DNA of 64,000 nt from Rheinheimera hassiensis (GTDB taxonomy: Bacteria; Pseudomonadota; Gammaproteobacteria; Enterobacterales; Alteromonadaceae), in assembly GCF_022436675.1 (NCBI RefSeq), contig NZ_JAKUJZ010000008.1, positions 62,001 through 126,000 on the forward strand, in the 5' to 3' direction. Under the pieces are notes generated by a model. That model saw only the letters and a program-made list of their open reading frames with translations, made no database searches and was not told the DNA's origin. This document shows positions 29,661 to 37,876 of this stretch, one piece after another. The translations under genes and the position numbers were made by a program. The stretch's first letter is position 1. Each line of letters begins with the position of its first letter.

Positions 29661-30458
29661 TTGAAAAATAGGAATAACAATAACGTGCGTTTGTTAACTT
29701 ACCTGCTGCTTAGCCTGCTTAGCATAAAGCTGTATGCTGTAGAGCCTAATGCAAAAATCGCCATTATCATTGACGATATTGGTTATCAAAAATCTGATTT
29801 AAAACTTATTGATTTACCGTTCTTGTTAACGTATGCCGTGTTGCCACACACACCTTATGGCGCCCAAGCTGCCAGGCAGGCTTTTGCGCAACAAAAAGAT
29901 GTGATGTTGCATATGCCAATGGAAGCCAGCAACGGCAAGGCACTTGGCCCGGGAGCCCTGACCAGTGACATGTCGAAGCAGCAAATTCAGCACACCTTGC
30001 AACAAGCGTTAGCGGATATCCCTTACGCTATTGGCGTTAATAATCATATGGGTAGCTTTTACACCGCGCAGGAACAACCAATGGCCTGGATGATGGAGTA
30101 TTTAAGCCGCCGCCAGCTGTTTTTTGTCGACAGCCTTACCACGCCTGACAGCACAGCAGCTAAATATGCCAGCCATTATGGTGTAACAAATTTAAGCCGG
30201 CATGTGTTTCTCGATAACATACAGACAGAAGCCGCTATCACGGTACAGTTTGAGCAGTTGCTTGCCATTGCCCGCAAGCGCCACAGCGCCATTGCTATTG
30301 GCCATCCTTACCCGGAAACGTACCGTTTTTTACGTAAAAACCTGCCGGCGTTGCGCCAGCAAGGCATAGAGCTGGTTAGTATTTCGGCATTGCTGCCAGT
30401 TAGCCACAATGTCGTTGCTGCTGGTTTTACTGCTCCGGCTATTTCAGCGGCACAGTAA
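29661..30458 (+). CDS. yibQ: Divergent polysaccharide deacetylase family protein (YibQ)
   Basis: 265 residues, DUF610/divergent polysaccharide deacetylase. Starts with TTG preceded by AGGAA at seven bases; signal peptide MKNRNNNNVRLLTYLLLSLL to about residue 26. Motifs: IAIIIDDIGYQKSD, HMPMEASNGK, VNNHMGS and AIAIGHPYPET. The family keeps the deacetylase fold with an altered metal site and its substrate is unknown. It follows envC after three bases, the conserved gpmI-envC-yibQ order. Confidence 0.92.
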   Translation: MKNRNNNNVRLLTYLLLSLLSIKLYAVEPNAKIAIIIDDIGYQKSDLKLIDLPFLLTYAVLPHTPYGAQAARQAFAQQKDVMLHMPMEASNGKALGPGALTSDMSKQQIQHTLQQALADIPYAIGVNNHMGSFYTAQEQPMAWMMEYLSRRQLFFVDSLTTPDSTAAKYASHYGVTNLSRHVFLDNIQTEAAITVQFEQLLAIARKRHSAIAIGHPYPETYRFLRKNLPALRQQGIELVSISALLPVSHNVVAAGFTAPAISAAQ

Positions 30459-30470
30459 ACTTGCAGGAAT

Positions 30471-30499
30471 AAAAAAACCGCCAACTGGCGGTTTTTTTT
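30471..30499. terminator. Bidirectional terminator between yibQ and rpoH
   Basis: A7-CCGCC-AACT-GGCGG-T8: strong hairpin with A tract and T tract on both sides, between the converging 3' ends of yibQ and rpoH. Confidence 0.93.
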
Positions 30500-30512
30500 A
30501 TTCAGCTCAGGC

Positions 30513-31364
30513 TTAGCTCATGGCTGCCTGCAGCTTTTTCATTGCATTCTTTTCTAACTGGCGTACACGCTCCGCAGACACACTGTATCTGTCGGCCAGT
30601 TCCTGCAGCGTCAGCTTATTGTGGTCAAGCCAGCGGGCACGGATAATATCCTGACTACGATCATCAAGGGTGCGCATTGCGGCCTGTAAACGGTCTACCG
30701 CAGCGTTATCCCACTGATCTTCTTCTACCCGCAGAGCCAGATCAGAGGCTTTATCCTGCAAATAATACGCCGGTGCAGTATAGGCTGCTTCGTCGTCATC
30801 ATCCGGCGCGTCAAATGGCATATCATAGTTGCTCATGCGCGACTCCATCTCGCGCACTTCATGCTCGGCTACACCCAGCGACTCAGCTACGTTTTTCACT
30901 TCTTCCTGGTTAAACCAGCCTAAATGCTTCTTGGCTTTACGCAAATTAAAGAACAGTTTGCGCTGGGCTTTAGTGGTAGCAATTTTTACGATGCGCCAGT
31001 TTTTCAGCACATACTCATGAATTTCAGCTTTTATCCAGTGCACGGCGAAAGAAACTAAACGCACACCCACATTCGGGTCGAAACGTTTTACTGCCTTCAT
31101 CAGGCCGATATTACCTTCCTGAATTAAATCGCTTACCGGTAAACCATAACCAGAGTAGCTGCGGGCGATATGCACTACAAAACGCAGGTGCGACATAATT
31201 AACTGGCGCGCAGCTTCTAAATCACCATTCTGGTGTAAACGTTCAGCCAGATTGCGCTCTTCTTCTGCGCTAAGCATGGCAATGGAACTGACAGCATGAG
31301 TGTAAGCTTCCAGGCTGCTGCTGGCTGCTACCGGTAATGACATCATTTCTGCTGTATCGCTCAT
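30513..31364 (-). CDS. rpoH: RNA polymerase heat-shock sigma factor (sigma-32)
   Basis: Directs RNA polymerase to heat-shock promoters. 283 residues: region 1.2/2 with [20 protein letters not shown] and [20 protein letters not shown], the sigma-32-specific RpoH box [10 protein letters not shown] near 135, and region 4 with [22 protein letters not shown]. Length matches E. coli (284). Its upstream region contains a perfect CIRCE repeat overlapping an extended -10-like sequence, an unusual transcriptional control for rpoH. The ftsYEX cluster lies immediately upstream on the same strand. Confidence 0.98.
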   Translation of the reverse strand: MSDTAEMMSLPVAASSSLEAYTHAVSSIAMLSAEEERNLAERLHQNGDLEAARQLIMSHLRFVVHIARSYSGYGLPVSDLIQEGNIGLMKAVKRFDPNVGVRLVSFAVHWIKAEIHEYVLKNWRIVKIATTKAQRKLFFNLRKAKKHLGWFNQEEVKNVAESLGVAEHEVREMESRMSNYDMPFDAPDDDDEAAYTAPAYYLQDKASDLALRVEEDQWDNAAVDRLQAAMRTLDDRSQDIIRARWLDHNKLTLQELADRYSVSAERVRQLEKNAMKKLQAAMS

Positions 31365-31397
31365 TTGTGTGTCCTGTCCTAACTAAGTGAATCGATA

Positions 31398-31424
31398 TTA
31401 GCACTCTTTGACAGAGAGTGCTAA
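31398..31424 (-). promoter_or_regulatory. CIRCE element (HrcA operator) upstream of rpoH
   Basis: TTAGCACTC-N9-GAGTGCTAA, an exact match to the CIRCE consensus including the 9-base spacer, centred 47 bases upstream of the rpoH start. On the rpoH strand its right arm runs into TGCTAATAT, an extended -10-like promoter, so bound HrcA would block transcription. HrcA is the only repressor known for this operator; its gene is not in the window. Confidence 0.9.
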
Positions 31425-31488
31425 TTTTAGTTGCGGCAGTTTTTAGATCTGCTTATTCTAAAAACTGCGGTGTAATAATTAAACGCTA

Positions 31489-32472
31489 TTAAGGGCCGGT
31501 GGGTTCAATGGCACTGATATGCCGGCGTACTGAAAGGTAAGAGCCAGTAAGCCCCAGCAATACCGCCAGTAACATTAAGCTGAAAAACTCCGTTACGCTA
31601 AACGCCATCAGGCGAAACTCGCTATCGTATAAAGAGGTGACGCTGCCAATAGCGCCCTGCAGCCACCACAGCATAGCTTCTACAATCAAAAACGCCAGCA
31701 GGCCGCCGAATACACCAAACCATACACCACTGTATAAGAACGGCCGCTGAATAAACGCATCGGTTGCCCCAACCAGCTTCATAACTTCAATTTCGTCTTT
31801 CTTACTCATAATGGATAGCCGGATGGTATTGCCAATAATCAGCAATACAGCACCAAGCAGCAAAACTGCGATAACCAGCACGGCCTGGCGCAACAGGCTG
31901 ACAATAGCGTCAAGCCGGGTAAGCCAGTCGATATCCAGCTTTCCAAACTCGACAATACGTTCCTTTGACAAGCGTTCGAGTAACTGACGGGCACTGCCGG
32001 CACTGGTATTTTTCGGCAAAACCAGCAGCACATCCGGTAACGGGTTGTCCGTCAGGTAAGTTAGTGCTGAGCCAAAACCGGAGACGTCGGCAAATTCGTC
32101 CAGCGCCTGCTGCTTGCTAATATGGGTAACGCGGGCAATGTCATTGTCGGCCTGCAGAATTTTCAGCAAACTGTTAATTTGCCTGTCGTCAGTGCCGTCT
32201 TTAATAAATAAACTGATCTCGGCAGCCTGAGTAAAGCTGTCACTCACCTGCTGCACATTTTTTACCAACAGATGCAAGGTTGCGGGCAGTGTCAGGCTAA
32301 CACCCAGCACTCCAATAGTCAGAATAGAAGCAGAAGGCGTACGCCATAACTCGCCCAGGCTAAATAGTGCCTGGCGGACATGGTTAACCCAAAACATCAC
32401 AAAGCGGCGGCCAAGACTAATTTTATGTGCCGAAGCACCGCTACTGGCGCGGCCGGAAAACAGAATACTCAT
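31489..32472 (-). CDS. ftsX: Cell division protein FtsX
   Basis: Membrane partner of FtsE, forming a type VII ABC-like complex that works with EnvC to control septal amidases. 327 residues: cytoplasmic N-terminal tail, first membrane helix ~45-70, a large periplasmic loop ~70-200, then three helices (~200-225, ~250-275, ~295-317) with the FtsX-family IMSKKDEIEVMKLVGATDAFI segment. The start overlaps the ftsE stop by four bases. Last gene of ftsY-ftsE-ftsX. Confidence 0.96.
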   Translation of the reverse strand: MSILFSGRASSGASAHKISLGRRFVMFWVNHVRQALFSLGELWRTPSASILTIGVLGVSLTLPATLHLLVKNVQQVSDSFTQAAEISLFIKDGTDDRQINSLLKILQADNDIARVTHISKQQALDEFADVSGFGSALTYLTDNPLPDVLLVLPKNTSAGSARQLLERLSKERIVEFGKLDIDWLTRLDAIVSLLRQAVLVIAVLLLGAVLLIIGNTIRLSIMSKKDEIEVMKLVGATDAFIQRPFLYSGVWFGVFGGLLAFLIVEAMLWWLQGAIGSVTSLYDSEFRLMAFSVTEFFSLMLLAVLLGLTGSYLSVRRHISAIEPTGP

Positions 32473-33155
32473 AGCGGGTCTTCCTGATATTGCAGCAGGC
32501 CGTCGTTAATCATTTTGCCTTGTTTTAACGTCAGGGTACGGTATTTCATCCGCGCAACCAGGCCAAGGTCGTGCGTGGCAACCAGCACCGATACCCCTAC
32601 CTGATTAAAGGCTTCAAACACCCGCATAATGTCTTTGGATAAATCCGGGTCAAGGTTACCGGTAGGTTCATCAGCCAGCAGCAAAGGCGGTTTATTAACC
32701 ACAGCACGGGCAATACCTACCCGCTGTTGTTCACCACCAGATAAGGTTTGCGGCAGGCAACGTACTTTATCCAGCAGGCCCACTTTATCCAGCGCAGCGT
32801 GCACACGCTTTACCATATCTTTACCGCTAAAGCCTTCTATCACCAGCGGCAGTGCGACGTTGTCAAATACGGTGTGATTCATCAGCAGACGGTGGTTTTG
32901 AAAGATAATACCTATATCGCGGCGTACATAAGGAATATGTGGCCGGCGAATACGGCTTAAATCCACTTCATTAATCAACACCCGGCCAACACTGGGGCGT
33001 TCAATCAGGCTGATCAGCTTTAACAGCGTACTTTTACCGGCACCAGAGTGGCCGGTAAGAAATGCCATCTCACCTTTTTCCAGTTTAAAACTGACACGAT
33101 CCAGCGCAACAAAACCACCCGGATAGCTTTTACTGACCTGATCAAACTCCAGCAT
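32469..33155 (-). CDS. ftsE: Cell division ATP-binding protein FtsE
   Basis: ATPase of the FtsEX complex at the division site. 228 residues. Walker [11 protein letters not shown] loop FQNHRLL, signature [14 protein letters not shown], Walker [13 protein letters not shown], and the switch His in ATHDLGL. Starts two bases after the ftsY stop and overlaps ftsX. Confidence 0.97.
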   Translation of the reverse strand: MLEFDQVSKSYPGGFVALDRVSFKLEKGEMAFLTGHSGAGKSTLLKLISLIERPSVGRVLINEVDLSRIRRPHIPYVRRDIGIIFQNHRLLMNHTVFDNVALPLVIEGFSGKDMVKRVHAALDKVGLLDKVRCLPQTLSGGEQQRVGIARAVVNKPPLLLADEPTGNLDPDLSKDIMRVFEAFNQVGVSVLVATHDLGLVARMKYRTLTLKQGKMINDGLLQYQEDPL

Positions 33156-33157
33156 AG

Positions 33158-34282
33158 TTAAGCGTCCCGGTTAAATAGCGCGCGAATAAAATCCTGGCTG
33201 TTAAACACGCGTAAATCATCTATACCTTCACCAACGCCGATATAACGCAGTGGCATTTTAAATTGATCAGCAATGGCAAAAATTACGCCGCCCTTGGCGG
33301 TCCCATCAAGCTTGGTTAAGCTGATCCCGGTTAACTGCACCGCTTCATTAAACACTTTGGCCTGGCTAAGCGCATTCTGGCCCGTGCCGGCATCGAGTGT
33401 CAGCATCACTTCATGTGGTGCTGTCGGGTCAATTTTTTGCAGCACACGAACAATTTTTTTCAGCTCTTCCATCAGGTGAGCTTTGTTTTGCAAACGCCCG
33501 GCCGTGTCAGCAATTAACACATCAACTTTACGCGCATTGGCTGCCTGATAGGCATCAAAAATAACTGAGGCACTGTCTGCACCGGTGTGCTGAGCAATAA
33601 CCGGGATTTGGTTGCGCTCGCCCCATACCTGCAGTTGCTCTACCGCCGCAGCGCGAAAGGTATCGCCTGCCGCCAGCATCACCGACTTGCCCTGCTGCTT
33701 AAATTGCTGAGCCATTTTACCGATAGTAGTGGTTTTACCCACACCGTTAACACCTACCATCAAAATAACAAAAGGCCCACCCGCATTTACCGGTAACAAT
33801 GGCTGTTCAACATCTTTTAGCAGCGCTGCCATATCCTGCTGCAATTTTTCAAACAATAGCGAAGAGTCTTTAAGAGATTTACGATCGGCATGCTGCTCCA
33901 GCTGCCGGATCAGCTTCTGCGTGGTATCAACACCCACATCGGCCAGCAGCAACTGAGTTTCCAGCTCTTCATACAGCTCGTCATCTATTTTCCGGCCGCT
34001 GAATAAACCCGCCAGACCAGAGCCCAAATTCAGGCTGGTTTTAGCTAAGCCCTGCTTTAAACGGGAGAAAAAACCGGTTTTTTTTGCCGGTTCAGTAACA
34101 GCAACGGGTTCGGCAGCGGCTACCGGTTCATCGGCAGTTTCAGTTGTAGTCTCAATAGCCTCAACAGGTGCAATATCCGCTGGTTCAGCATCAGTTACAG
34201 TGGTGTCTGGCACAGCAGTTTCAGTCTGGCTATCGTCTTTGCCAAAGCCAAGCCAGGAAAACAGTTTATTTTTTTTGCTCAT
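33158..34282 (-). CDS. ftsY: Signal recognition particle receptor FtsY
   Basis: GTPase receptor that docks SRP-ribosome complexes at the membrane. 374 residues: an acidic Glu/Thr-rich A domain (~15-75), N helical bundle (~85-165) and G domain with GVNGVGKTTTIGK, DTAGRLQNK, TKLDGTAKGG and the C-terminal IGVGEGIDDLRVF. First gene of ftsY-ftsE-ftsX; divergent from rsmD, as in E. coli. Confidence 0.98.
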   Translation of the reverse strand: MSKKNKLFSWLGFGKDDSQTETAVPDTTVTDAEPADIAPVEAIETTTETADEPVAAAEPVAVTEPAKKTGFFSRLKQGLAKTSLNLGSGLAGLFSGRKIDDELYEELETQLLLADVGVDTTQKLIRQLEQHADRKSLKDSSLLFEKLQQDMAALLKDVEQPLLPVNAGGPFVILMVGVNGVGKTTTIGKMAQQFKQQGKSVMLAAGDTFRAAAVEQLQVWGERNQIPVIAQHTGADSASVIFDAYQAANARKVDVLIADTAGRLQNKAHLMEELKKIVRVLQKIDPTAPHEVMLTLDAGTGQNALSQAKVFNEAVQLTGISLTKLDGTAKGGVIFAIADQFKMPLRYIGVGEGIDDLRVFNSQDFIRALFNRDA

Positions 34283-34364
34283 AAGCCCAAGTGTATGCAG
34301 ATAAAAACTAAGGTAAACTTGGCCGTTATACTAACACCTTTGTGTTAAAGGCAAAACGGATTAG

Positions 34365-34988
34365 ATGAAACAAGCAAAAAGCACAACAAAACGCCCTTCT
34401 ACCGGTGCAAAACGCGTTGCTGCGGCAGCGGGTGCACCTGGAGAAGTACGGGTAATAAGTGGTAAATGGCGCGGCCGCAAACTGGCCGTGCTAAATGCAG
34501 AAGGCCTGCGGCCAACCACTGACAGAGTAAAAGAAACGCTGTTTAACTGGCTGATGCACGACATTAGCGGGGCAACGGTGCTGGATTGTTTTGCCGGTAG
34601 CGGCAGCCTGGCGATAGAGGCATTATCACGTTATGCCGCTCATGCCACCTTAGTGGAACGCGATGCAGGCCTGGCGCGGCATCTGAAACAAAACCTGCAA
34701 AAGCTAAGCTGCGACAACGCCCAGGTGGTAAGTCAGGATTGCTTAAGCCTGTTATCCACCATGGCAACACAGCAATACAATGTGGTATTTATCGATCCGC
34801 CTTTTCGCAAAGGTTTAGCACTGCCCTGCTGTCAGGCGCTGGAGCAGCAGCAATGGTTAGCCGATAATGCACTGGTATATCTGGAAACGGAAAAAGAACT
34901 TACCACAACAGAAATACCGGCAAACTGGCGCTTACTAAAAGAGAAAATAGCCGGCCAGCTGGCTTACCGGCTATATCAGCGCGGTTAA
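34365..34988 (+). CDS. rsmD: 16S rRNA (guanine(966)-N(2))-methyltransferase
   Basis: Methylates G966 of 16S rRNA late in small-subunit assembly. 207 residues with a basic, disordered N-terminus. IISGKWRGRKL-like start motif (VISGKWRGRKLAV), LRPTTDRVKETLFNWL, VLDCFAGSGSLAIEALSR (SAM-binding), and the catalytic FIDPPF. Divergent from ftsY across about 80 bases. Confidence 0.96.
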   Translation: MKQAKSTTKRPSTGAKRVAAAAGAPGEVRVISGKWRGRKLAVLNAEGLRPTTDRVKETLFNWLMHDISGATVLDCFAGSGSLAIEALSRYAAHATLVERDAGLARHLKQNLQKLSCDNAQVVSQDCLSLLSTMATQQYNVVFIDPPFRKGLALPCCQALEQQQWLADNALVYLETEKELTTTEIPANWRLLKEKIAGQLAYRLYQRG

Positions 34989-35003
34989 TACCGCGCCTGA
35001 GGG

Positions 35004-35618
35004 TTAATCTGTATTGCTCAGATCCATACCCAGGTTAGTCAGGCCTTGCTCTTTTACCCAGTTTTGCAGCATTTGCCGCTCTTCACGGCCAAATTGCTTA
35101 ACTGGCGTCACAAGCTCAATTAGCTCCGCCAGACAGTCCATTTCGTATTGCATCAGCGGGTGTTCGCGAACGATTTTTTTCAGCTCTGCTTCGGTCGTAA
35201 TATCATCATCAATACTGTCATGCTCAATTAACCGCGCTACGGTTGCCTGAGAAATTTTAGCGACATTGATAAATTCACCGGCATCTTGCTGGGCAATACC
35301 GCTTAGCATCATATCCAAAGCCGTGGCGCAATCTACTGCCGGATAGACGCCAAAAATATCAAAGTCACTTAATTCCGGCGTTATTGCGTCCAGCTCTTCA
35401 GATAACTTTTCAAAATTAATTTTGGCTTTCTTTACCGTTAACCACTCCCATACCAGCGTCAAAATATGGCGTGGCAGTTCGGCATCACCGGTTTGGGTTA
35501 CTTCAGCAAACAGCTGGTAGTTCGGTAACATACGTTCAAGCAAGGTGGCAGCGACAGCGGCTTGCTGGTAAAAGTTCAGCTCACGCATCGCCTGAAAATT
35601 ATTGGCTTTTTGTTTCAT
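35004..35618 (-). CDS. DUF416 family protein (YjaG-like)
   Basis: 204 residues from the ATG at 35618 with AGGA six bases upstream; the open frame extends further but would overlap the preceding gene by over 100 bases. The sequence LLERMLPNYQLFAEVTQTGD and DFDIFGVYPAVDCATALD matches E. coli YjaG (DUF416), an all-helical protein of unknown function. The start overlaps the end of the DUF2007 gene by 20 bases, so the two are translated together. Confidence 0.85.
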   Translation of the reverse strand: MKQKANNFQAMRELNFYQQAAVAATLLERMLPNYQLFAEVTQTGDAELPRHILTLVWEWLTVKKAKINFEKLSEELDAITPELSDFDIFGVYPAVDCATALDMMLSGIAQQDAGEFINVAKISQATVARLIEHDSIDDDITTEAELKKIVREHPLMQYEMDCLAELIELVTPVKQFGREERQMLQNWVKEQGLTNLGMDLSNTD

Positions 35619-35952
35619 CTTTGTCCTGAAGACATGACCAGCAAATATCAAAACTCTGATAGTTAAGTTCACCACAGCTACATTGCCACTGTGCTGGTTC
35701 ATGCTGTAATTGTTGTAAATACTGGTTGATTATACGCTGTGCAGAGGGAAATTGCTGCTGTGGCACCCAAAGCTGGATGCCAACGTCATTTAATGGCAGC
35801 TCACCCGCTGCGCCGGCAAGATATTCACCGCTCACTCTGACTAACACCGCACCGTGCTGCAATAAGCCTTGCACCAGGCCCGCCTCAAAACTGTTGGCCG
35901 CCTGATATAACCGCAGCCATTGCTGCACGTCATTGGGGTGCAACAACTCCAC
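35599..35952 (-). CDS. DUF2007 protein with a C-terminal zinc-ribbon-like motif
   Basis: 117 residues from a GTG start two bases after the coiled-coil gene. The N-terminal 85 residues resemble DUF2007 (YQAANSFEAGLVQGLLQHGA, then LWVPQQQFPSAQRIINQYL), a ferredoxin-like fold thought to bind other proteins. The tail has WQCSCGELNYQSFDICWSC, four cysteines as CxC...CxxC, which could hold zinc. It is linked on both sides by near-overlap to the coiled-coil gene and the DUF416 gene. Function unknown. Confidence 0.8.
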   Translation of the reverse strand: MELLHPNDVQQWLRLYQAANSFEAGLVQGLLQHGAVLVRVSGEYLAGAAGELPLNDVGIQLWVPQQQFPSAQRIINQYLQQLQHEPAQWQCSCGELNYQSFDICWSCLQDKDETKSQ

Positions 35953-35954
35953 TG

Positions 35955-37268
35955 TCAGCCCGTCACTTTAAGTTGCTTTTGCGCGTATTCAAATTTCAGT
36001 TTGAACTCCATCATGCGCTCTTCCATTGCCTGCACCTGCAGCTGATGCGTTTCTTGCTGATGTTGTAACTCGGTGCGAAGTGTGCGGATTAATTCCCGGC
36101 TACTGTCAGCTTCCTGCTGCTGTTTTTGTTCTGCCGCATACTGGCGGTTTTGTGCGTGCTCAAGCTGGGCTTCTATTTTTTGCTGTCTGCCTTGGCTAAG
36201 CTGATATTGCTCTGTCAGGTTAACGTAATCGGCCTGCAAACGGGTCAGTTCAGAGCCTAAGCTGCTGCTTTCGTCAGTAGCGCTGGTCAGTTGCTGCTGC
36301 AAATCTGTCCGCTGCTGTTCTGACTCGTTTAGTTGCTGCTGCCATTGCTGCTGTTGCTCAGCCTGAGCCAAAAGCTGCTGTTGCAGTTGCTGAATTTTTT
36401 GCTGCTGTAATTCATGGGTTCTTTTACGGTCCTGCACTTCTTGCTGCAGTTTGGCAATAGCTTGTAGTTTATCCTGCTGCGCGCCTTCCATCGCAGCAAT
36501 ACGCTGATGCTCTGCCGTTAACGCTGCAGCTTGCGTGTTCAGGTTTTGCTGCAGTTCTGTCAGTTGTAACTCATACTTAGCTTGCAGTGCATCAAGTTGC
36601 TGCTGATGTTTTTGCTGTTGTTCATTGGCTATTTTCAGCTCGGCCTTACCCTGCTGCACTACCAGCTTTAACTCATGAGCAGCCGCTTTGGCTTGCTCGG
36701 TGTCAGCCTCTGCTGATGCCAGTTGCTGCTGCAGCTGGCTCAGCTGAAATTCGGCCTGCTGCAGCTTTTTCTCAGCCTCACTATTGCCGTTATCGGCGCG
36801 CTGTAATTGCACAACCTGCTGTTGTAATTGCTCGTACTGTTTAATTTGTGCAGTGTAATTTTGCTGTATTGCCGACAACTGAGTGCTGGTTTTCTCCAGT
36901 TCACCGGTAACGTCATCGTGTTGCTGGCGCAACTTGGCCAGTTCCTGATGATCGGCACTGGCAACCGGCACCGCCATATCAAGTTGCTGTTTGGTGTGTT
37001 GCCAGTCTTTAAAGAGCTTCTGGTAGGCTTGTTCTTGTTCAAACAATCGCTGCTGCCACTGTTGCTGGCTATCGGCCAGTACATCGCTGGCAAATTGCTC
37101 CAGTTGTTGCTGCTGAACATTAAGAAGTTGGCTGGAAAAATCAACCAGACTGGCTTCCAACTGTTGCTGGGCAGCCTGGGTTAAATCGGCAATAATTTGC
37201 TGCTCGTTTTTATTGTTGTTTTCCTTCACTGCATTCATTATCAGCTCTCGCTTTACTTCGGTAGCCAT
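35955..37268 (-). CDS. Long Gln-rich coiled-coil protein
   Basis: 437 residues, almost wholly predicted coiled coil from about 25 to 430, with extreme Gln content (repeated LQQQ, QQQW runs). No signal peptide or membrane helix is seen, so it should be cytoplasmic. An ATG at 37238 (GAGAG upstream) is an alternative start ten codons in. Nothing identifies its family; low-complexity coiled coils give misleading similarity to myosin-like or SMC-like proteins. First of a three-gene set with the DUF2007 and DUF416 genes. A structural or scaffolding role is only a guess. Confidence 0.7.
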   Translation of the reverse strand: MATEVKRELIMNAVKENNNKNEQQIIADLTQAAQQQLEASLVDFSSQLLNVQQQQLEQFASDVLADSQQQWQQRLFEQEQAYQKLFKDWQHTKQQLDMAVPVASADHQELAKLRQQHDDVTGELEKTSTQLSAIQQNYTAQIKQYEQLQQQVVQLQRADNGNSEAEKKLQQAEFQLSQLQQQLASAEADTEQAKAAAHELKLVVQQGKAELKIANEQQQKHQQQLDALQAKYELQLTELQQNLNTQAAALTAEHQRIAAMEGAQQDKLQAIAKLQQEVQDRKRTHELQQQKIQQLQQQLLAQAEQQQQWQQQLNESEQQRTDLQQQLTSATDESSSLGSELTRLQADYVNLTEQYQLSQGRQQKIEAQLEHAQNRQYAAEQKQQQEADSSRELIRTLRTELQHQQETHQLQVQAMEERMMEFKLKFEYAQKQLKVTG

Positions 37269-37449
37269 TGCCTGAGTTTTGCAAGCGCCACGACGTCAAC
37301 AGTTAAGCACACCATAGCCAGAAAATCAGCATAAAAAGGCTATAACATACTATGCCGGACTTTAGTGTAATATGACTTATCATTGATAGCTAACGCTATT
37401 GATAGTTTTAACATTTTCGCGGTTTAATTTTTATAACAGGAGCCTGCAT

Positions 37450-37839
37450 ATGATGGATTTAACCACCCCCGCCCTACTGTTTCCCGCCATCTCTTTGCTG
37501 TTTTTGGCTTATACCAACCGCTTTTTGGTGCTGGCGCAATTGATCCGGGAGCTGAACCAGCGCGAAGGCGACAATGTACGCCAAATGGCCAGGCGCCAGA
37601 TTGACAACTTACGCCGCCGTATAGTGTTAATAAAAGTAATGCAGGCTTTTGGTGTACTTAGCTTTGTACTGTGCACCGCGGCTATGTTCTGCCTGTTTAT
37701 GTTGTGGCAAACGGCAGGCCAGCTGTTGTTTGTTGTCAGCCTGATTAGCTTATTAATTAGTCTGCTCTATTCTTTATATGAGATCCAAATATCCTGTGAT
37801 GCCATAAATATAGAACTGGAATCACTGCAAAACCGCTAA
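37450..37839 (+). CDS. DUF2721 family membrane protein
   Basis: About 129 residues from the ATG at 37450, which has AGGAG seven bases upstream; an open frame from 37399 adds an unsupported leader. Three membrane segments at about 6-24, 58-82 and 87-108, with NRFLVLAQLIREL and RRRIVLIKVMQAFGVLS typical of DUF2721. Function unknown. It ends 37 bases before the HD-GYP gene and may share a transcript. Confidence 0.8.
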   Translation: MMDLTTPALLFPAISLLFLAYTNRFLVLAQLIRELNQREGDNVRQMARRQIDNLRRRIVLIKVMQAFGVLSFVLCTAAMFCLFMLWQTAGQLLFVVSLISLLISLLYSLYEIQISCDAINIELESLQNR

Positions 37840-37876
37840 TGGACACCGATGATGACAACCAGCACCGGATGGCAGC

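Noticed and set aside
31408..31413. TTGACA on the + strand as a -35 box
   Set aside because: It lies in the spacer of the CIRCE element and points toward the 3' end of ftsX, with no gene to serve on that strand.
34365..34460. Lysine/Thr/Ala-rich start of rsmD as a separate small peptide
   Set aside because: It is in frame with the methyltransferase, and a disordered basic N-terminus is plausible for this enzyme.
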